DNA of 46,172 nt from CAZMRW01 sp964568805 (GTDB lineage: Bacteria > Pseudomonadota > Gammaproteobacteria > Methylococcales > Methylomonadaceae): the NCBI GenBank assembly GCA_964568805.1, contig CAZMRW010000026.1, positions 1 through 46,172 of the forward strand, written 5' to 3'. The position numbers and the translations under genes were made by a program. Position 1 is the stretch's first letter; the number at the start of each line of letters is the position of its first letter. Shown piece after piece: positions 1 to 8,117 of this stretch. The notes under the pieces were generated by a model. It did no database searches. It saw only the letters and a program-made list of their open reading frames with translations, and was not told where the DNA came from.

Positions 1-272
1 GGAGTCTTTATTAACTTACACCGCTTGCCGGTCGATAATTTTGCAAGTGGCTCGGTTTAATCTACATTTTATGCATGATAAGCAGACCGGGATAATTTTA
101 AAAAGTACATTTCCATGACTGCAATAAGACTCTCAACCGACATTTAAGGATCTGAATCGATAGGATAGTTTGGGTCGAGTTCTGCCTGTCAATGTCAGAT
201 TCAATTGAGGCTAATTCTTGAAGCCTACATATCTGGCTCAGAGTTTCCCTATCATTAGCAATTATATTTTTA

Positions 273-464
273 CTAACTTCCATAGCCGCAAAGCTTTTCG
301 CAAGGGATTCCGTTGCCATCACCATCCATTCGAGATAGACCGCATTGAGTCAGGAAGAATTCAGCCTCTTCGCATGAAGTCGTAACTGGATAATTTTGAC
401 GCTCTTTTATTGTAATTCTGGCAAATTTTCTATGCTCTTTTGCAATCCTTACCCGATTTTTCAT
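273..464 (-). CDS. Short Excalibur-type calcium-binding domain protein or remnant
   Basis: The 63-residue product ends in a recognisable Excalibur motif: SCEEAEFFLTQCG, then DGDGNGIPCEKLC. The acidic DxDxDG loop is flanked by cysteines, as in small secreted or surface proteins of this family. I see no signal peptide and no ribosome binding site before the ATG at 464 (a TTG sits just upstream at 467). The same frame stays open for about 14 more codons upstream without an ATG and reads like protein, so the true N-terminus may have been lost by mutation. Family proteins bind Ca2+ in extracytoplasmic settings; here the function is unknown. It is isolated from other genes. It may be a degraded gene. 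Confidence 0.42.
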   Translation of the reverse strand: MKNRVRIAKEHRKFARITIKERQNYPVTTSCEEAEFFLTQCGLSRMDGDGNGIPCEKLCGYGS

Positions 465-654
465 CAATTGTATAGAACCAACGATGGCACTGGCCCGTCT
501 GATGATTTAGGCAACCGGCTTGAGATGGAGCGTCGGTGAATTGTTCGCGATTATGATATCTCTGTGGCGAGCTTTGGGTTGTTTTCCTGGATGAGACGGT
601 AAGATTGGCCTTCCTATAACGGCGACACTTTCTATTGATTGGAAGGAAAGAGCG

Positions 655-969
655 ATGAAAGCAACTTTTGGAAGATGGACTGTGTTTGTTCTCCTAAGTA
701 TTCTTACGGTCGGCTGCTCTAGCATACGCGCGAGGACTGATGTTCTTGATGATAAGGGATGGACAGTCTATCCCGGCGTTCAGCAAGATGTAAAAGAAAT
801 AGGGAAGCTGGCAAGAGGTGAGCCTCTGAAATCACTCAACGATGACCATTCGAAACCGGAGTGGACCAAGGGGATGACAGCCGCTATCCTTGCTCTCGAC
901 TTACCTTTCTCTACCGTCTTCGATACCGTGGTAGCGCCGTATGATTTATATCGCATTTACAATCCTTAA
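655..969 (+). CDS. YceK/YidQ-family lipoprotein
   Basis: A 104-residue protein with a typical lipoprotein signal: basic start, hydrophobic stretch, lipobox LTVGC with Cys at about residue 21. The mature part carries the YceK/YidQ pattern: a YPGV(Q)xD segment, then a hydrophobic segment ending in DLPFSTVFDTVVAPYDL. Such proteins sit in the cell envelope; their role is not established. A good GGAAGGA ribosome site lies just ahead of the ATG. It stands alone and converges with cyanase, 39 bp away. The family call is firm from the D-x-P-x-S-x-x-x-D-T motif; the function is unknown. Confidence 0.72.
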   Translation: MKATFGRWTVFVLLSILTVGCSSIRARTDVLDDKGWTVYPGVQQDVKEIGKLARGEPLKSLNDDHSKPEWTKGMTAAILALDLPFSTVFDTVVAPYDLYRIYNP

Positions 970-1008
970 CGTGGGCCGCTTTATCTCAAGAGTCAACCAG
1001 GATTGTGA

Positions 1009-1500
1009 TTACCAGGATTTGTAAGGCAAAAACTTGCCGTTCATGGTGATGACGACGCGGTCGCCCGCCGGGTTTTCTTCTTTGCCGACTTTCATGCTGA
1101 AATCGATTGCGCTCATGATGCCGTCTCCGAATTTTTCATGAATGATTTCCTTCAGGGTTTCCCCGTACACGCCGACGATTTCATAAAGGCGGTAAATGAG
1201 CGGGTCTTGCGGTACGTCGAAAGACCATTGTTTGTAAGGAAACATTTCCAGGGCGGCTTGCACTTCGGCAGGCAGCTCCAGAATGGCGCAGAGCTTTTCG
1301 GCAAGTTCATTTTTCATGCTGTTCATGCCAAGACAGGCCGAGGCCAGCCAGACTTCATCGACGCCGATCTGTTCGGCAATGGCGGTCCAGGTGAGCTGTT
1401 TTTTAACTTTTGCGCTGATAATAAGATCCGTCATTTGTTCTTTGGTGAGCACAGAATCGGCTTTACCTGAGGACGGGGTTTGTGTCGGTGCTGTTTTCAT
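1009..1500 (-). CDS. cynS: Cyanate hydratase (cyanase)
   Basis: Cyanase turns cyanate plus bicarbonate into ammonia and CO2, so cyanate can be detoxified and used as nitrogen. The 163-residue product has the N-terminal helical DNA-binding-like fold and the conserved C-terminal catalytic segment. The expected Arg, Glu and Ser are at about R104, E107 (YRLYEIVGVYGE) and S130 (GDGIMSAIDF). Length matches the family (about 150-160). It is the last gene of a leftward operon with the fused kinase/phosphatase, whose TAA is one base before this ATG. A GAGG ribosome site lies inside the end of that gene. The operon context (nitrite/formate channel, likely sigma-54 promoter) points to expression under nitrogen limitation. 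Confidence 0.95.
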   Translation of the reverse strand: MKTAPTQTPSSGKADSVLTKEQMTDLIISAKVKKQLTWTAIAEQIGVDEVWLASACLGMNSMKNELAEKLCAILELPAEVQAALEMFPYKQWSFDVPQDPLIYRLYEIVGVYGETLKEIIHEKFGDGIMSAIDFSMKVGKEENPAGDRVVITMNGKFLPYKSW

Positions 1501-1501
1501 T

Positions 1502-3241
1502 TTAGATGCCTCTATGGATTAATTTGAACACTAATGCCAGGACGGCAATAGCCAGGATAAAGGAAACGCTTTTCCAGAAAACCAGCGGATTGCGTTCGAT
1601 GAGCGGCGGGCGGGTTTTATTCAGAAACGCCTGGTTAGGGTGGCGCAGATCATGGATAAATTCGGATACTTCCTCGTAACGCTTGTACGGGTCCGGATGC
1701 ACGGCTTTCCTGAGCATGTCATCGATCCAGGCCGGAATTTCACGATCATCGTCAAGTACCGAGTCATAGATCAATTTCCTTTGCGCGGCCTTTGTTCCGG
1801 CTTTGGCGACTTCGGTTCCGTAAGGCAACTTGCCTGACAGCATCTGATAGGTGATAACGCCCAGGGAAAACAAATCCGAGCGCATCGTCCCGGCTTCTCC
1901 CAGAAAATATTCCGGTGCGGTGTATTGCACGGTGCCGAGCAGATGGCTTTGCTCGATGGGTGATGCCATCTCCATCAGGCCGGCAACTCGTGTTGAACCA
2001 AAATCAATGATCTTCACCGTGCCCGTGCGGTCGATCATGATATTGTCCGGTCTTAAATCCTGATGCAGCATTTCCAGCCGATGAAAAGCGCGCAGACCTA
2101 TGGCGATTTGTTCAACGATTCCTCGCACTGTTTCCAGGTCCGGTTTCGGATTGTCGATCATCCACTGGGCCAGTGTCTGGCCATCAATGAATTCGGTGGC
2201 AATGTAGAGATGGTTGCGTTTCCGCGACTGTTCGCAAGGTTTAAGCACATGCGCACTGTTGATGCGACGGGCGATCCACTCTTCCATCAGAAACCGTTCC
2301 AGATAAGCGGGATCGCTCCGAAGATCAATGGAAGGCGTTTTGATGACAACCGGAGTGTCTGTCTCGGTATCCACCGCCAGATACACGTGACTGCGGCTGC
2401 TGGCATGCACCTCCCTGACAATTTTATAACCGTCAATACTCATCCTTGCTTCCAGGATTGGCGGGAAGGGCAGTTCGGTTAACTGCTGATAGATCTCCGT
2501 GGCATCCTGACCGGGTAATTCGTCGACCCTCACCACCTGTGCCGTAAGATTGTCCGGACTGCCTTGCGCGTAGGCTTCGTCCACGATCGCTTTTGCGGCG
2601 GCATCGAGATCGTTTCCATGCTCATGGATGGCATTGATGATGAACTGAGAGCTGACATGCTCATAAACGCCGTCGGTCGCGAATAAAAAAATATCGCCCT
2701 CTTCCACCGGCAGAACCCGATAATCAATTTCAAGCTGAGGATTAACACCCAATGCCCGGCTCAGACAGCTTTTATTCTGCGATATCCAAACTCGATGATC
2801 CTCGGTCAACTGTTCCAGGTCGTTGTCACTCAAGCGGTAGATCCGCGCGTCGCCCGCATGAAAAATATGCGCGGTGGTCGATTTGATCACCATGGCGCTC
2901 AGGGTGCAGACATAGCCACGGTCTTTATCGTAACGATACGGACTTTGCCGGGTCTGTGAATGCAGCCAGGAGTTGGTTGCGAGCAATACCCGTTGCGCCG
3001 ACTTTTTTACAGACCAGGCATCCGAGGTGCAGAAATAATCTTCCAGAAAGCCGGTCACGGCGGCCTGGCTGGCAATGTGGCTAACGTCGCTGCTGCTGAT
3101 CCCGTCGGCCAAGGCTATGGCAATGCCTTTGGAGCTCAATTGGGGGTCTTTCGGAATGTAAACGCCGTAAAAATCCTGATTGGTTTCCTTGCGGCCTTTG
3201 TCAGAATGCTGTCCTGCAGAAATTTTTAAATGCCCGGGCAT
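1502..3241 (-). CDS. Fused PP2C phosphatase / Ser-Thr protein kinase, membrane-anchored
   Basis: The 579-residue product joins two opposing activities. Residues about 1-240 are a PP2C-type metal-dependent phosphatase (ALADGISS, HAGDARIYRL, FATDGVYEH, SPDNLTAQ). Residues about 265-530 are a Hanks-type kinase with catalytic lysine in VVIKTPS, loop HQDLRPDN (Arg where HRDxK kinases have Lys) and a DFG motif in IIDFGSTR. A C-terminal hydrophobic helix (about 553-573) should anchor it in the inner membrane. Genes of this fused type occur next to nitrite/nitrate assimilation genes in pseudomonads, and here one lies between an FNT channel and cyanase. It likely tunes nitrogen uptake or assimilation; the substrate is unknown. 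Confidence 0.9.
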   Translation of the reverse strand: MPGHLKISAGQHSDKGRKETNQDFYGVYIPKDPQLSSKGIAIALADGISSSDVSHIASQAAVTGFLEDYFCTSDAWSVKKSAQRVLLATNSWLHSQTRQSPYRYDKDRGYVCTLSAMVIKSTTAHIFHAGDARIYRLSDNDLEQLTEDHRVWISQNKSCLSRALGVNPQLEIDYRVLPVEEGDIFLFATDGVYEHVSSQFIINAIHEHGNDLDAAAKAIVDEAYAQGSPDNLTAQVVRVDELPGQDATEIYQQLTELPFPPILEARMSIDGYKIVREVHASSRSHVYLAVDTETDTPVVIKTPSIDLRSDPAYLERFLMEEWIARRINSAHVLKPCEQSRKRNHLYIATEFIDGQTLAQWMIDNPKPDLETVRGIVEQIAIGLRAFHRLEMLHQDLRPDNIMIDRTGTVKIIDFGSTRVAGLMEMASPIEQSHLLGTVQYTAPEYFLGEAGTMRSDLFSLGVITYQMLSGKLPYGTEVAKAGTKAAQRKLIYDSVLDDDREIPAWIDDMLRKAVHPDPYKRYEEVSEFIHDLRHPNQAFLNKTRPPLIERNPLVFWKSVSFILAIAVLALVFKLIHRGI

Positions 3242-3311
3242 CGCTGTGTTTAAGGAAATGGTGCGAGCCTCAATCCTGTAAAAGGCTGAAGCCCAGGTTT
3301 CATTGCGGGTA

Positions 3312-4121
3312 TTAAACGGACCGTTTGGGGGCCGTTCTTACATGCGTTGAATACAATGTCAGCCCGGTAAATGCAAGCCCCCCAACCAGATTCCCCACTA
3401 CTGTCGGTATTTCATTCCAGATGAAGTAATCCATGATCGAAAATTTTCCACCCATGATCAAACCCGATGGAAACAAAAACATGTTGACGATGGAATGCTC
3501 GAAGGTCATTGCAAAGAAGAGCATGATCGGCATCCACATGGCGATCACCTTGCCGCTGACCGTGGTGGAAATCATCGCCCCGACGACACCGGTAGAGACC
3601 ATCCAGTTGCACAGCATGCCCCTGATAAAGAGCGTCAGCATGCCTGCCGCACCGTATTTTGCGTATCCCAGCGTACGCGCCTCACCGATACCGGCAATTT
3701 TTTGCCCCACTTCATTGGGCTCGGTCGAGAAACCGAAGGTGAAGACGATCGACATCATCACCGCTACTGTTAAAGCGCCCAGAAAATTGCCGATGAAGAC
3801 CAAGCCCCAGTTCCTTAAAATACCGGCTATGGTCACCCCGGGACGCTTGTCGATCCATGCCAGCGGCGTCAGCACAAACACCCCGGTCAACAGATCGAAG
3901 CCCAGCAAATACAGCATCGAAAAACCGACGGGAAACAATATGGCGCCTATGAGTGGAGAGCCAGTCTGTACGCTCATGGCGACCGCAAACACGGCAGCCA
4001 GCGCCAGAATGGCGCCAGCCATATATGCTCTGATCAAGGTATCCCGGGTTGACATGAATATTTTGGATTCACCGGCATCCACCATCTTTACGACAAATTC
4101 TGAAGGGACTAAATAGGACAT
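3312..4121 (-). CDS. Formate/nitrite transporter (FNT) family channel
   Basis: A 269-residue hexahelical membrane protein of the FocA/NirC family. It has the family's broken-helix segment (LLGFDLLTGVFVLTPL) and the central histidine in MTFEHSIVNMF that lines the pore. FNT proteins pass small monovalent anions such as formate, nitrite or hydrosulfide. With the PP2C/kinase fusion and cyanase downstream, nitrite uptake for assimilation is the best guess. I start at the ATG at 4121, which has GAGG six bases upstream. A TTG four codons earlier is less likely because it overlaps that ribosome site. It is the first gene of the leftward operon behind the promoter at 4245-4259. Confidence 0.9.
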   Translation of the reverse strand: MSYLVPSEFVVKMVDAGESKIFMSTRDTLIRAYMAGAILALAAVFAVAMSVQTGSPLIGAILFPVGFSMLYLLGFDLLTGVFVLTPLAWIDKRPGVTIAGILRNWGLVFIGNFLGALTVAVMMSIVFTFGFSTEPNEVGQKIAGIGEARTLGYAKYGAAGMLTLFIRGMLCNWMVSTGVVGAMISTTVSGKVIAMWMPIMLFFAMTFEHSIVNMFLFPSGLIMGGKFSIMDYFIWNEIPTVVGNLVGGLAFTGLTLYSTHVRTAPKRSV

Positions 4122-4181
4122 ATTTTTCCTCAATTTCTTTATATTAACAGGGATAGTTCAATTAAAACCCAATAAGGCAAA

Positions 4182-4217
4182 AAAGGCGCAATAACCCTTA
4201 CGGGTCAAAGCGCCTTT
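4182..4217 (-). terminator. Intrinsic terminator-shaped hairpin in the leader of the FNT operon
   Basis: Read leftward, AAAGGCGC pairs with GCGCCTTT (8 bp). An inner ACCC/GGGT stem is closed by a GTAA tetraloop. The right arm runs into six T's, so the signal works on the minus strand. It lies about 60 bp before the FNT start and about 15 bp after the expected start point of the sigma-54-like promoter. It could be an attenuator for that operon, or simply stop read-through from the phosphatase gene 430 bp upstream. Confidence 0.65.
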
Positions 4218-4244
4218 GCTTAACAAACCTCAACCTTGTAATAA

Positions 4245-4259
4245 GCGCATTTTGTGCCA
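4245..4259 (-). promoter_or_regulatory. Sigma-54-like (-24/-12) promoter for the FNT-kinase-cyanase operon
   Basis: On the minus strand the site reads TGGCACAAAATGCGC: a perfect TGGCAC at -24 and GC at -12, with the invariant GG and GC 12 bp apart. Only the TT before the -12 GC is missing. About 100 bp upstream (4355-4361) is TGCACCA, a half of the NtrC site TGCACCA-N4-TGGTGCA. The downstream genes fit nitrogen-limitation control. Confidence 0.6.
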
Positions 4260-4263
4260 AGCT

Positions 4264-4649
4264 TCATGATTTTGTTTAAGTCATTAATATCTAATCAAAA
4301 TTAAACCTATTGTTTAGCCGGGAACAGAATGATAAATGTCAATATGAACTAATATGGTGCATGGTGATGTAGTTTTTAGTGCGGTTTCGTTGATTGTAAA
4401 TGGGCCGCAGACAGGGCGAGAGCTGACGAAAAGTCGATGTTGATTCACAGAAAAAGGTAAGTTATTGGCTTAACTTAGGACCGCTGAGGTAAATTGATTA
4501 AGGTTATTGAGCTAGGCCAGTTAGCAATCGTGTCGCTGGTTGTATGGCAAATTGATAAGAATCAGGTAATTATACGTTTAAAGGATTATTGAAAAATGGA
4601 GGTGCGGCTGAATGCCTGCCTTCATGCGCGTCATTGTGGTGTCTTGCAC
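4264..4649. other. Gene-free stretch upstream of the FNT operon promoter
   Basis: No supported gene. It holds an NtrC-like half site (TGCACCA on the minus strand, 4355-4361) and the 3' flank of the phosphatase gene. No other regular element was recognised. Confidence 0.4.
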
Positions 4650-5438
4650 TTATAGAAAAAAGCGCTTACGCAAAGCATGGGCGAAACATTGCCAGTGCCC
4701 GGTTTTCGCAGAATTGCTCCATTGCGATACGGCAAGGGTGATATTGTCGCAACCGTCGCCGCTGCGTTGTCGTGCCAACCCTACCAGGTATTGCGGACCG
4801 TTTTGATCCGACAGGTATTTCTCAAGCGCTGCAACCATTTCACCTGGTTGCACAGTCTGCCAAAAACCGTCGCTGCACAGTAAAAACAAATCGCCGTCTT
4901 CCACTTCTATGGTATTAAAATCCGGTTCCGGCGTCTGTTCGCCTCCAAGGCGCATGTACAGTTGATTTTGCATTGCCGCGGCGGCAGCACTGCCTGCTTC
5001 GACCAGGCCTTTCTCAATCATTAATTGCAGTAAGGAATGGTCGTTGGTGTGCTGTAATAAGTTGCCCTTGCGGAAGTGATAAAGACGCGAATCGCCGACA
5101 TGCGCCCAAGAAGCGGTTTGTTTATCGATATATAACAACAGCGCGGTCGTTCCCGGTGCCGGTTCAGAATCTCTTTGCAGGCCGTTAATTGCATCATGCG
5201 CGGTCTGGCAGATGCCATGTAATAAGGCGTATGGGGTTTCGCCAGTATGCCGTGCGAAGCGATCTGTCGCGACATCGACCAGAATTTGCGCTGCCTGTGC
5301 ACCGTTCTGCAATCCGCCCATGCCGTCCGCCACCACAATAAGATGCCGCCGCCCATTTCGTGAATGTAACAGGGCGAGTCGATCTTGCTGTTCACTACGG
5401 CCGCCAATATCCGTCGCGGCTCCGAATTTCCATGGCAT
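4650..5438 (-). CDS. PP2C-family Ser/Thr protein phosphatase (PppA/Stp-like)
   Basis: The 262-residue product is a stand-alone PP2C phosphatase with the metal-binding motifs in order: SEQQDR near residue 15, VVADGMGG at about 36, GTTALLL at about 95, HVGDSRLY at about 113, CSDGFW at about 190, and DNITLAV near the C-terminus. It should remove phosphate from Thr/Ser residues placed by the kinase encoded 55 bp upstream in the same direction. An AGGAG ribosome site seven bases before the ATG supports the start. Together with the FHA protein it completes a write/erase/read phosphorylation module. No type VI secretion genes are in view, so its target cannot be read from context. Confidence 0.9.
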   Translation of the reverse strand: MPWKFGAATDIGGRSEQQDRLALLHSRNGRRHLIVVADGMGGLQNGAQAAQILVDVATDRFARHTGETPYALLHGICQTAHDAINGLQRDSEPAPGTTALLLYIDKQTASWAHVGDSRLYHFRKGNLLQHTNDHSLLQLMIEKGLVEAGSAAAAAMQNQLYMRLGGEQTPEPDFNTIEVEDGDLFLLCSDGFWQTVQPGEMVAALEKYLSDQNGPQYLVGLARQRSGDGCDNITLAVSQWSNSAKTGHWQCFAHALRKRFFL

Positions 5439-5493
5439 AGAATGCTCCTGAGCTGATTAAGTGATCGAATGGTTAAGTTTTGTTTCGAGTGTT

Positions 5494-7011
5494 TCAAGGT
5501 ATCGGTTGTGCATCTGCGTCGGCATACAGCCCGGCAAGCTTTTCGAGACCTTTTAGCGCTTCCGGGTGTCCGGGTTCGAGTTCGAGGATGTGACGGTAAT
5601 AGTCGGCGGCGTTATTTTTTGCCGGTACATTGAGCCTGCCGCTTTTAATGGCGCCGTCCGCCAAAACCAGATTGCGTTCGATTTCGCCTTTAATGATGAT
5701 AAATTTATTAGCGATGATATTGACTCCGCGCAGCGCCTCCGGCTGATGCGGATTCATTTTAAGCGTCAATTGATATAAATCGTAGGCTTCTTTCAGTTTC
5801 GGCAACGTTAAATGCTTATCCTTGAGTATTGCTGCCGCTTGCTCCAGCCTGGAGTTAACGTCCGGCATGGCTTGCTGTGCAGTGACTGGTGCGCTGGTAC
5901 TAGCCTGTACGGCTTGGTTTGGCGCGTTCTGCGCTTGTGCTAATTGCGGCGCCGACGTGACGGATTGCGCAATTGGGGATTGTTCATGCCTAGTCTCTGA
6001 TAAGGGTTGGCGCAAAATCAATACTGTCAACAGGATGGCAATCGTCAGCCCGGTGCCCACTGCCGCCAGTTTATAGGGCCTTGCTTTCGCTGCCTGATCT
6101 GCGCCGATTACCGGCAGCGGCAGTGCTTGCGCGAGGGTTTGAACCAAGGTGTCTGATGGCTTATCCGTTCGGCTGGGCGGTGGAGCCCTTTTGAGCAGCT
6201 TGTGTTTGGGCGTGGTCGCACGCACGTGCCGCACAAAGTCGACCAATTCCGCTGCGGAAGCAAAACGATCTGCCGGATTTTGCGTAATCATGCGTGCCAG
6301 CAAGGGTTGGCAATAGCGTAGATGCGCCGGTAACAGCGGCAGTTCCGAGGTTAAATGCGTGATGATGGTTTCCAGCGGAGAATCGCCCTGAAAGGGTTTC
6401 AGGCCGGTTAACATTTCATAGCAGATGATACCCAGGCTGTAAATATCGGCCCTGCCATCCAGCACTTTGCATTGCGCTTGTTCCGGACTCAAATAATGCG
6501 GGCTGCCCAGCATGATGCCGTCCATGGTTAGAGAACTGTTGGACTCCATTTGTTTGGCGACGCCGAAATCGGTCAATACCACCGAACCGTCCTGGCGGAA
6601 TAAAATATTCTCCGGCTTGATGTCGCGATGGATGATCCCTTTTTGATGGACAAAGCTTAGGCATGAACCCAGAGTTTCCACCAGATCGAGCGCCTCTGAC
6701 GGGGTCATGCCGGCATCAATACGGGACCTTAAATCGCCGCCTTGCAAAAATTCCATGGCAAGATAATGACGTTCGCCGACAACGCCGAGGTCGAAAATGG
6801 TGATGATGTTGCGGTGCTCAAGCGACGCAATTATCCTGCCTTCATTGAAAAATCGTAACGCTTGCGACGGATTGTCGAATTTACGCAGCAGTTTCAGCGC
6901 CACGGGCCTGGCTAATGATTCCTGCCGGGCCAGATAGACCGACGCCATACCGCCCTCGGCAATCAGTTTTTCGATCTTGTAACCGGGGATGTCCACGCTG
7001 AATGGATTCAT
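5494..7011 (-). CDS. Membrane-anchored Ser/Thr protein kinase with TPR-like C-terminus
   Basis: The kinase domain (about residues 11-270) is complete: glycine loop IAEGGMASVYLA, lysine in VALKLL, catalytic loop IIHRDIKPEN, and TDFGVAK. A linker leads to one transmembrane helix (about 317-337). An Ala/Gln-rich spacer follows, then a roughly 120-residue region with TPR-like helical repeats (LTLKMNPHQPEALRG, ILELEPGHPEALKG), probably in the periplasm. This matches PknB/PpkA-type receptor kinases. The ATG overlaps the TGA of the FHA gene by four bases (ATGA), so the two are translationally coupled. The phosphatase follows downstream. The repeat region may sense an envelope ligand; this is inference. 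Confidence 0.92.
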   Translation of the reverse strand: MNPFSVDIPGYKIEKLIAEGGMASVYLARQESLARPVALKLLRKFDNPSQALRFFNEGRIIASLEHRNIITIFDLGVVGERHYLAMEFLQGGDLRSRIDAGMTPSEALDLVETLGSCLSFVHQKGIIHRDIKPENILFRQDGSVVLTDFGVAKQMESNSSLTMDGIMLGSPHYLSPEQAQCKVLDGRADIYSLGIICYEMLTGLKPFQGDSPLETIITHLTSELPLLPAHLRYCQPLLARMITQNPADRFASAAELVDFVRHVRATTPKHKLLKRAPPPSRTDKPSDTLVQTLAQALPLPVIGADQAAKARPYKLAAVGTGLTIAILLTVLILRQPLSETRHEQSPIAQSVTSAPQLAQAQNAPNQAVQASTSAPVTAQQAMPDVNSRLEQAAAILKDKHLTLPKLKEAYDLYQLTLKMNPHQPEALRGVNIIANKFIIIKGEIERNLVLADGAIKSGRLNVPAKNNAADYYRHILELEPGHPEALKGLEKLAGLYADADAQPIP

Positions 7012-7727
7012 GCGTGGGGTTGGCGTGTTGCATCAGGCTGGTAAAACGTTAAGGCAATGTCGCGTACTTGCAGTTTATCGAGATTTTGTAATTTGGCACG
7101 CCCGTTAAGCTGCATACCGTTTAATCGGATTTTGCTCCATTTTTTTTCGGGGTTCAGGTAATAGCCGTCGCTCTGACGGTTAATTTTAGCGATCAGCTTC
7201 GGAGTGAACCAGCCGCCAACGCGCAGATCGCAAACGCTGCTTTTGCCGATGTCAAAATGCGGCTTCGATAATACCCATTGATATCCTTGCCGCTCGCCAT
7301 TGGTCTGTTCCAAATAGGGGGCTTGGGTCTGTTGGTGCCGTAATATCGCCTGTAATTGCGCGATATCGACTTCCATGGTTTGGCCTTGGTTCATGGAGGC
7401 TGTGCCTGGCGTTGCCGAGACGAGAGCGTCATTGGATAAATCGGCCGCGATAAGCTTCAACGTATGTTTATAGATCGTGATTTCATCGCCATAACCGATT
7501 TGCTCACGGGAAATACGACGGCCGTTAACAAATACGCCGTTGGTGCTCTGAATATCCTCGATATAAAATGCATCGCCGATTTGTGCGATGATTGCGTGAT
7601 TCCCGGATACGCCTGTGTTATCGATGACCACATCGTTGATCGCGGTACGCCCTATGCTGGTTACGGCGGGCTGCAAGGGGGCGGTAAATTTCAGCTCACC
7701 GTTAAAATACACTTGTAAGAAAGACAT
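7008..7727 (-). CDS. FHA-domain phosphothreonine-binding protein
   Basis: The 239-residue protein begins with a forkhead-associated domain (about residues 1-95). It shows the ordered signature: GR in SIGRTAIND, S and H in GVSGNHAII, and NG in STNGVFVNGRRI. These form the phosphothreonine pocket. A second region (about 145-235), with GKSSVCDLRVGGWFTPKLIAKI and NPEKKWSKIRLNG, resembles a diverged FHA fold. It probably reads marks made by the kinase encoded next. I take the ATG at 7727, which follows an AAGGTG ribosome site; a GTG two codons earlier is the alternative. It is the first gene of the FHA-kinase-phosphatase operon. Confidence 0.87.
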   Translation of the reverse strand: MSFLQVYFNGELKFTAPLQPAVTSIGRTAINDVVIDNTGVSGNHAIIAQIGDAFYIEDIQSTNGVFVNGRRISREQIGYGDEITIYKHTLKLIAADLSNDALVSATPGTASMNQGQTMEVDIAQLQAILRHQQTQAPYLEQTNGERQGYQWVLSKPHFDIGKSSVCDLRVGGWFTPKLIAKINRQSDGYYLNPEKKWSKIRLNGMQLNGRAKLQNLDKLQVRDIALTFYQPDATRQPHA

Positions 7728-8117
7728 CTGCACCTTTAATTTGCGTCATTTGAAATCGTCAACAACGAGCGGAACAGTGATGCTTGCTCCGATGTTTGAC
7801 GATATCAATAATAGTTCACCGAAAAGAAATAGAACAGTCGGCGAAAAAATATTGCATCGAACGGCGATCCATCAAGCCACGCCACCCGCTTCGATTCATC
7901 CTAAAGCGTGGAAATGACCGTAATGCGTTATGTCCGGGTATAATACAACCATTCGATCCCAACGCGCGTTCGGCCACATCACGCCAATCCAGGACTAAGG
8001 AACTGGTGTAACAAACGACTGGAATTATTTTTATTAAGCGCGCTTAGTGTCAGGCGGAACTTGGCATTTTTTCTAAACTCGAAAACCTTGTGAAAAGTAC
8101 GTAGGAGCAACTGCACG
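7728..8117. other. Divergent gene-free region between the FHA operon and a membrane protein gene
   Basis: About 390 bp without a supportable gene. Short open frames here lack ribosome sites and family features. It must hold the promoters of the leftward FHA operon and the rightward membrane protein gene, but I see no near-consensus boxes. Confidence 0.35.

Noticed and set aside
98..325. 75-codon leftward frame at the left edge
   Set aside because: It overlaps the Excalibur-domain frame in another phase and has no family features or ribosome site.
3433..4116. 227-codon rightward frame
   Set aside because: Antisense to the FNT channel gene, with biased composition typical of a shadow frame.
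7615..8011. Short rightward frames upstream of the membrane protein gene
   Set aside because: No ribosome site, no motif, and they overlap the FHA gene start or each other.
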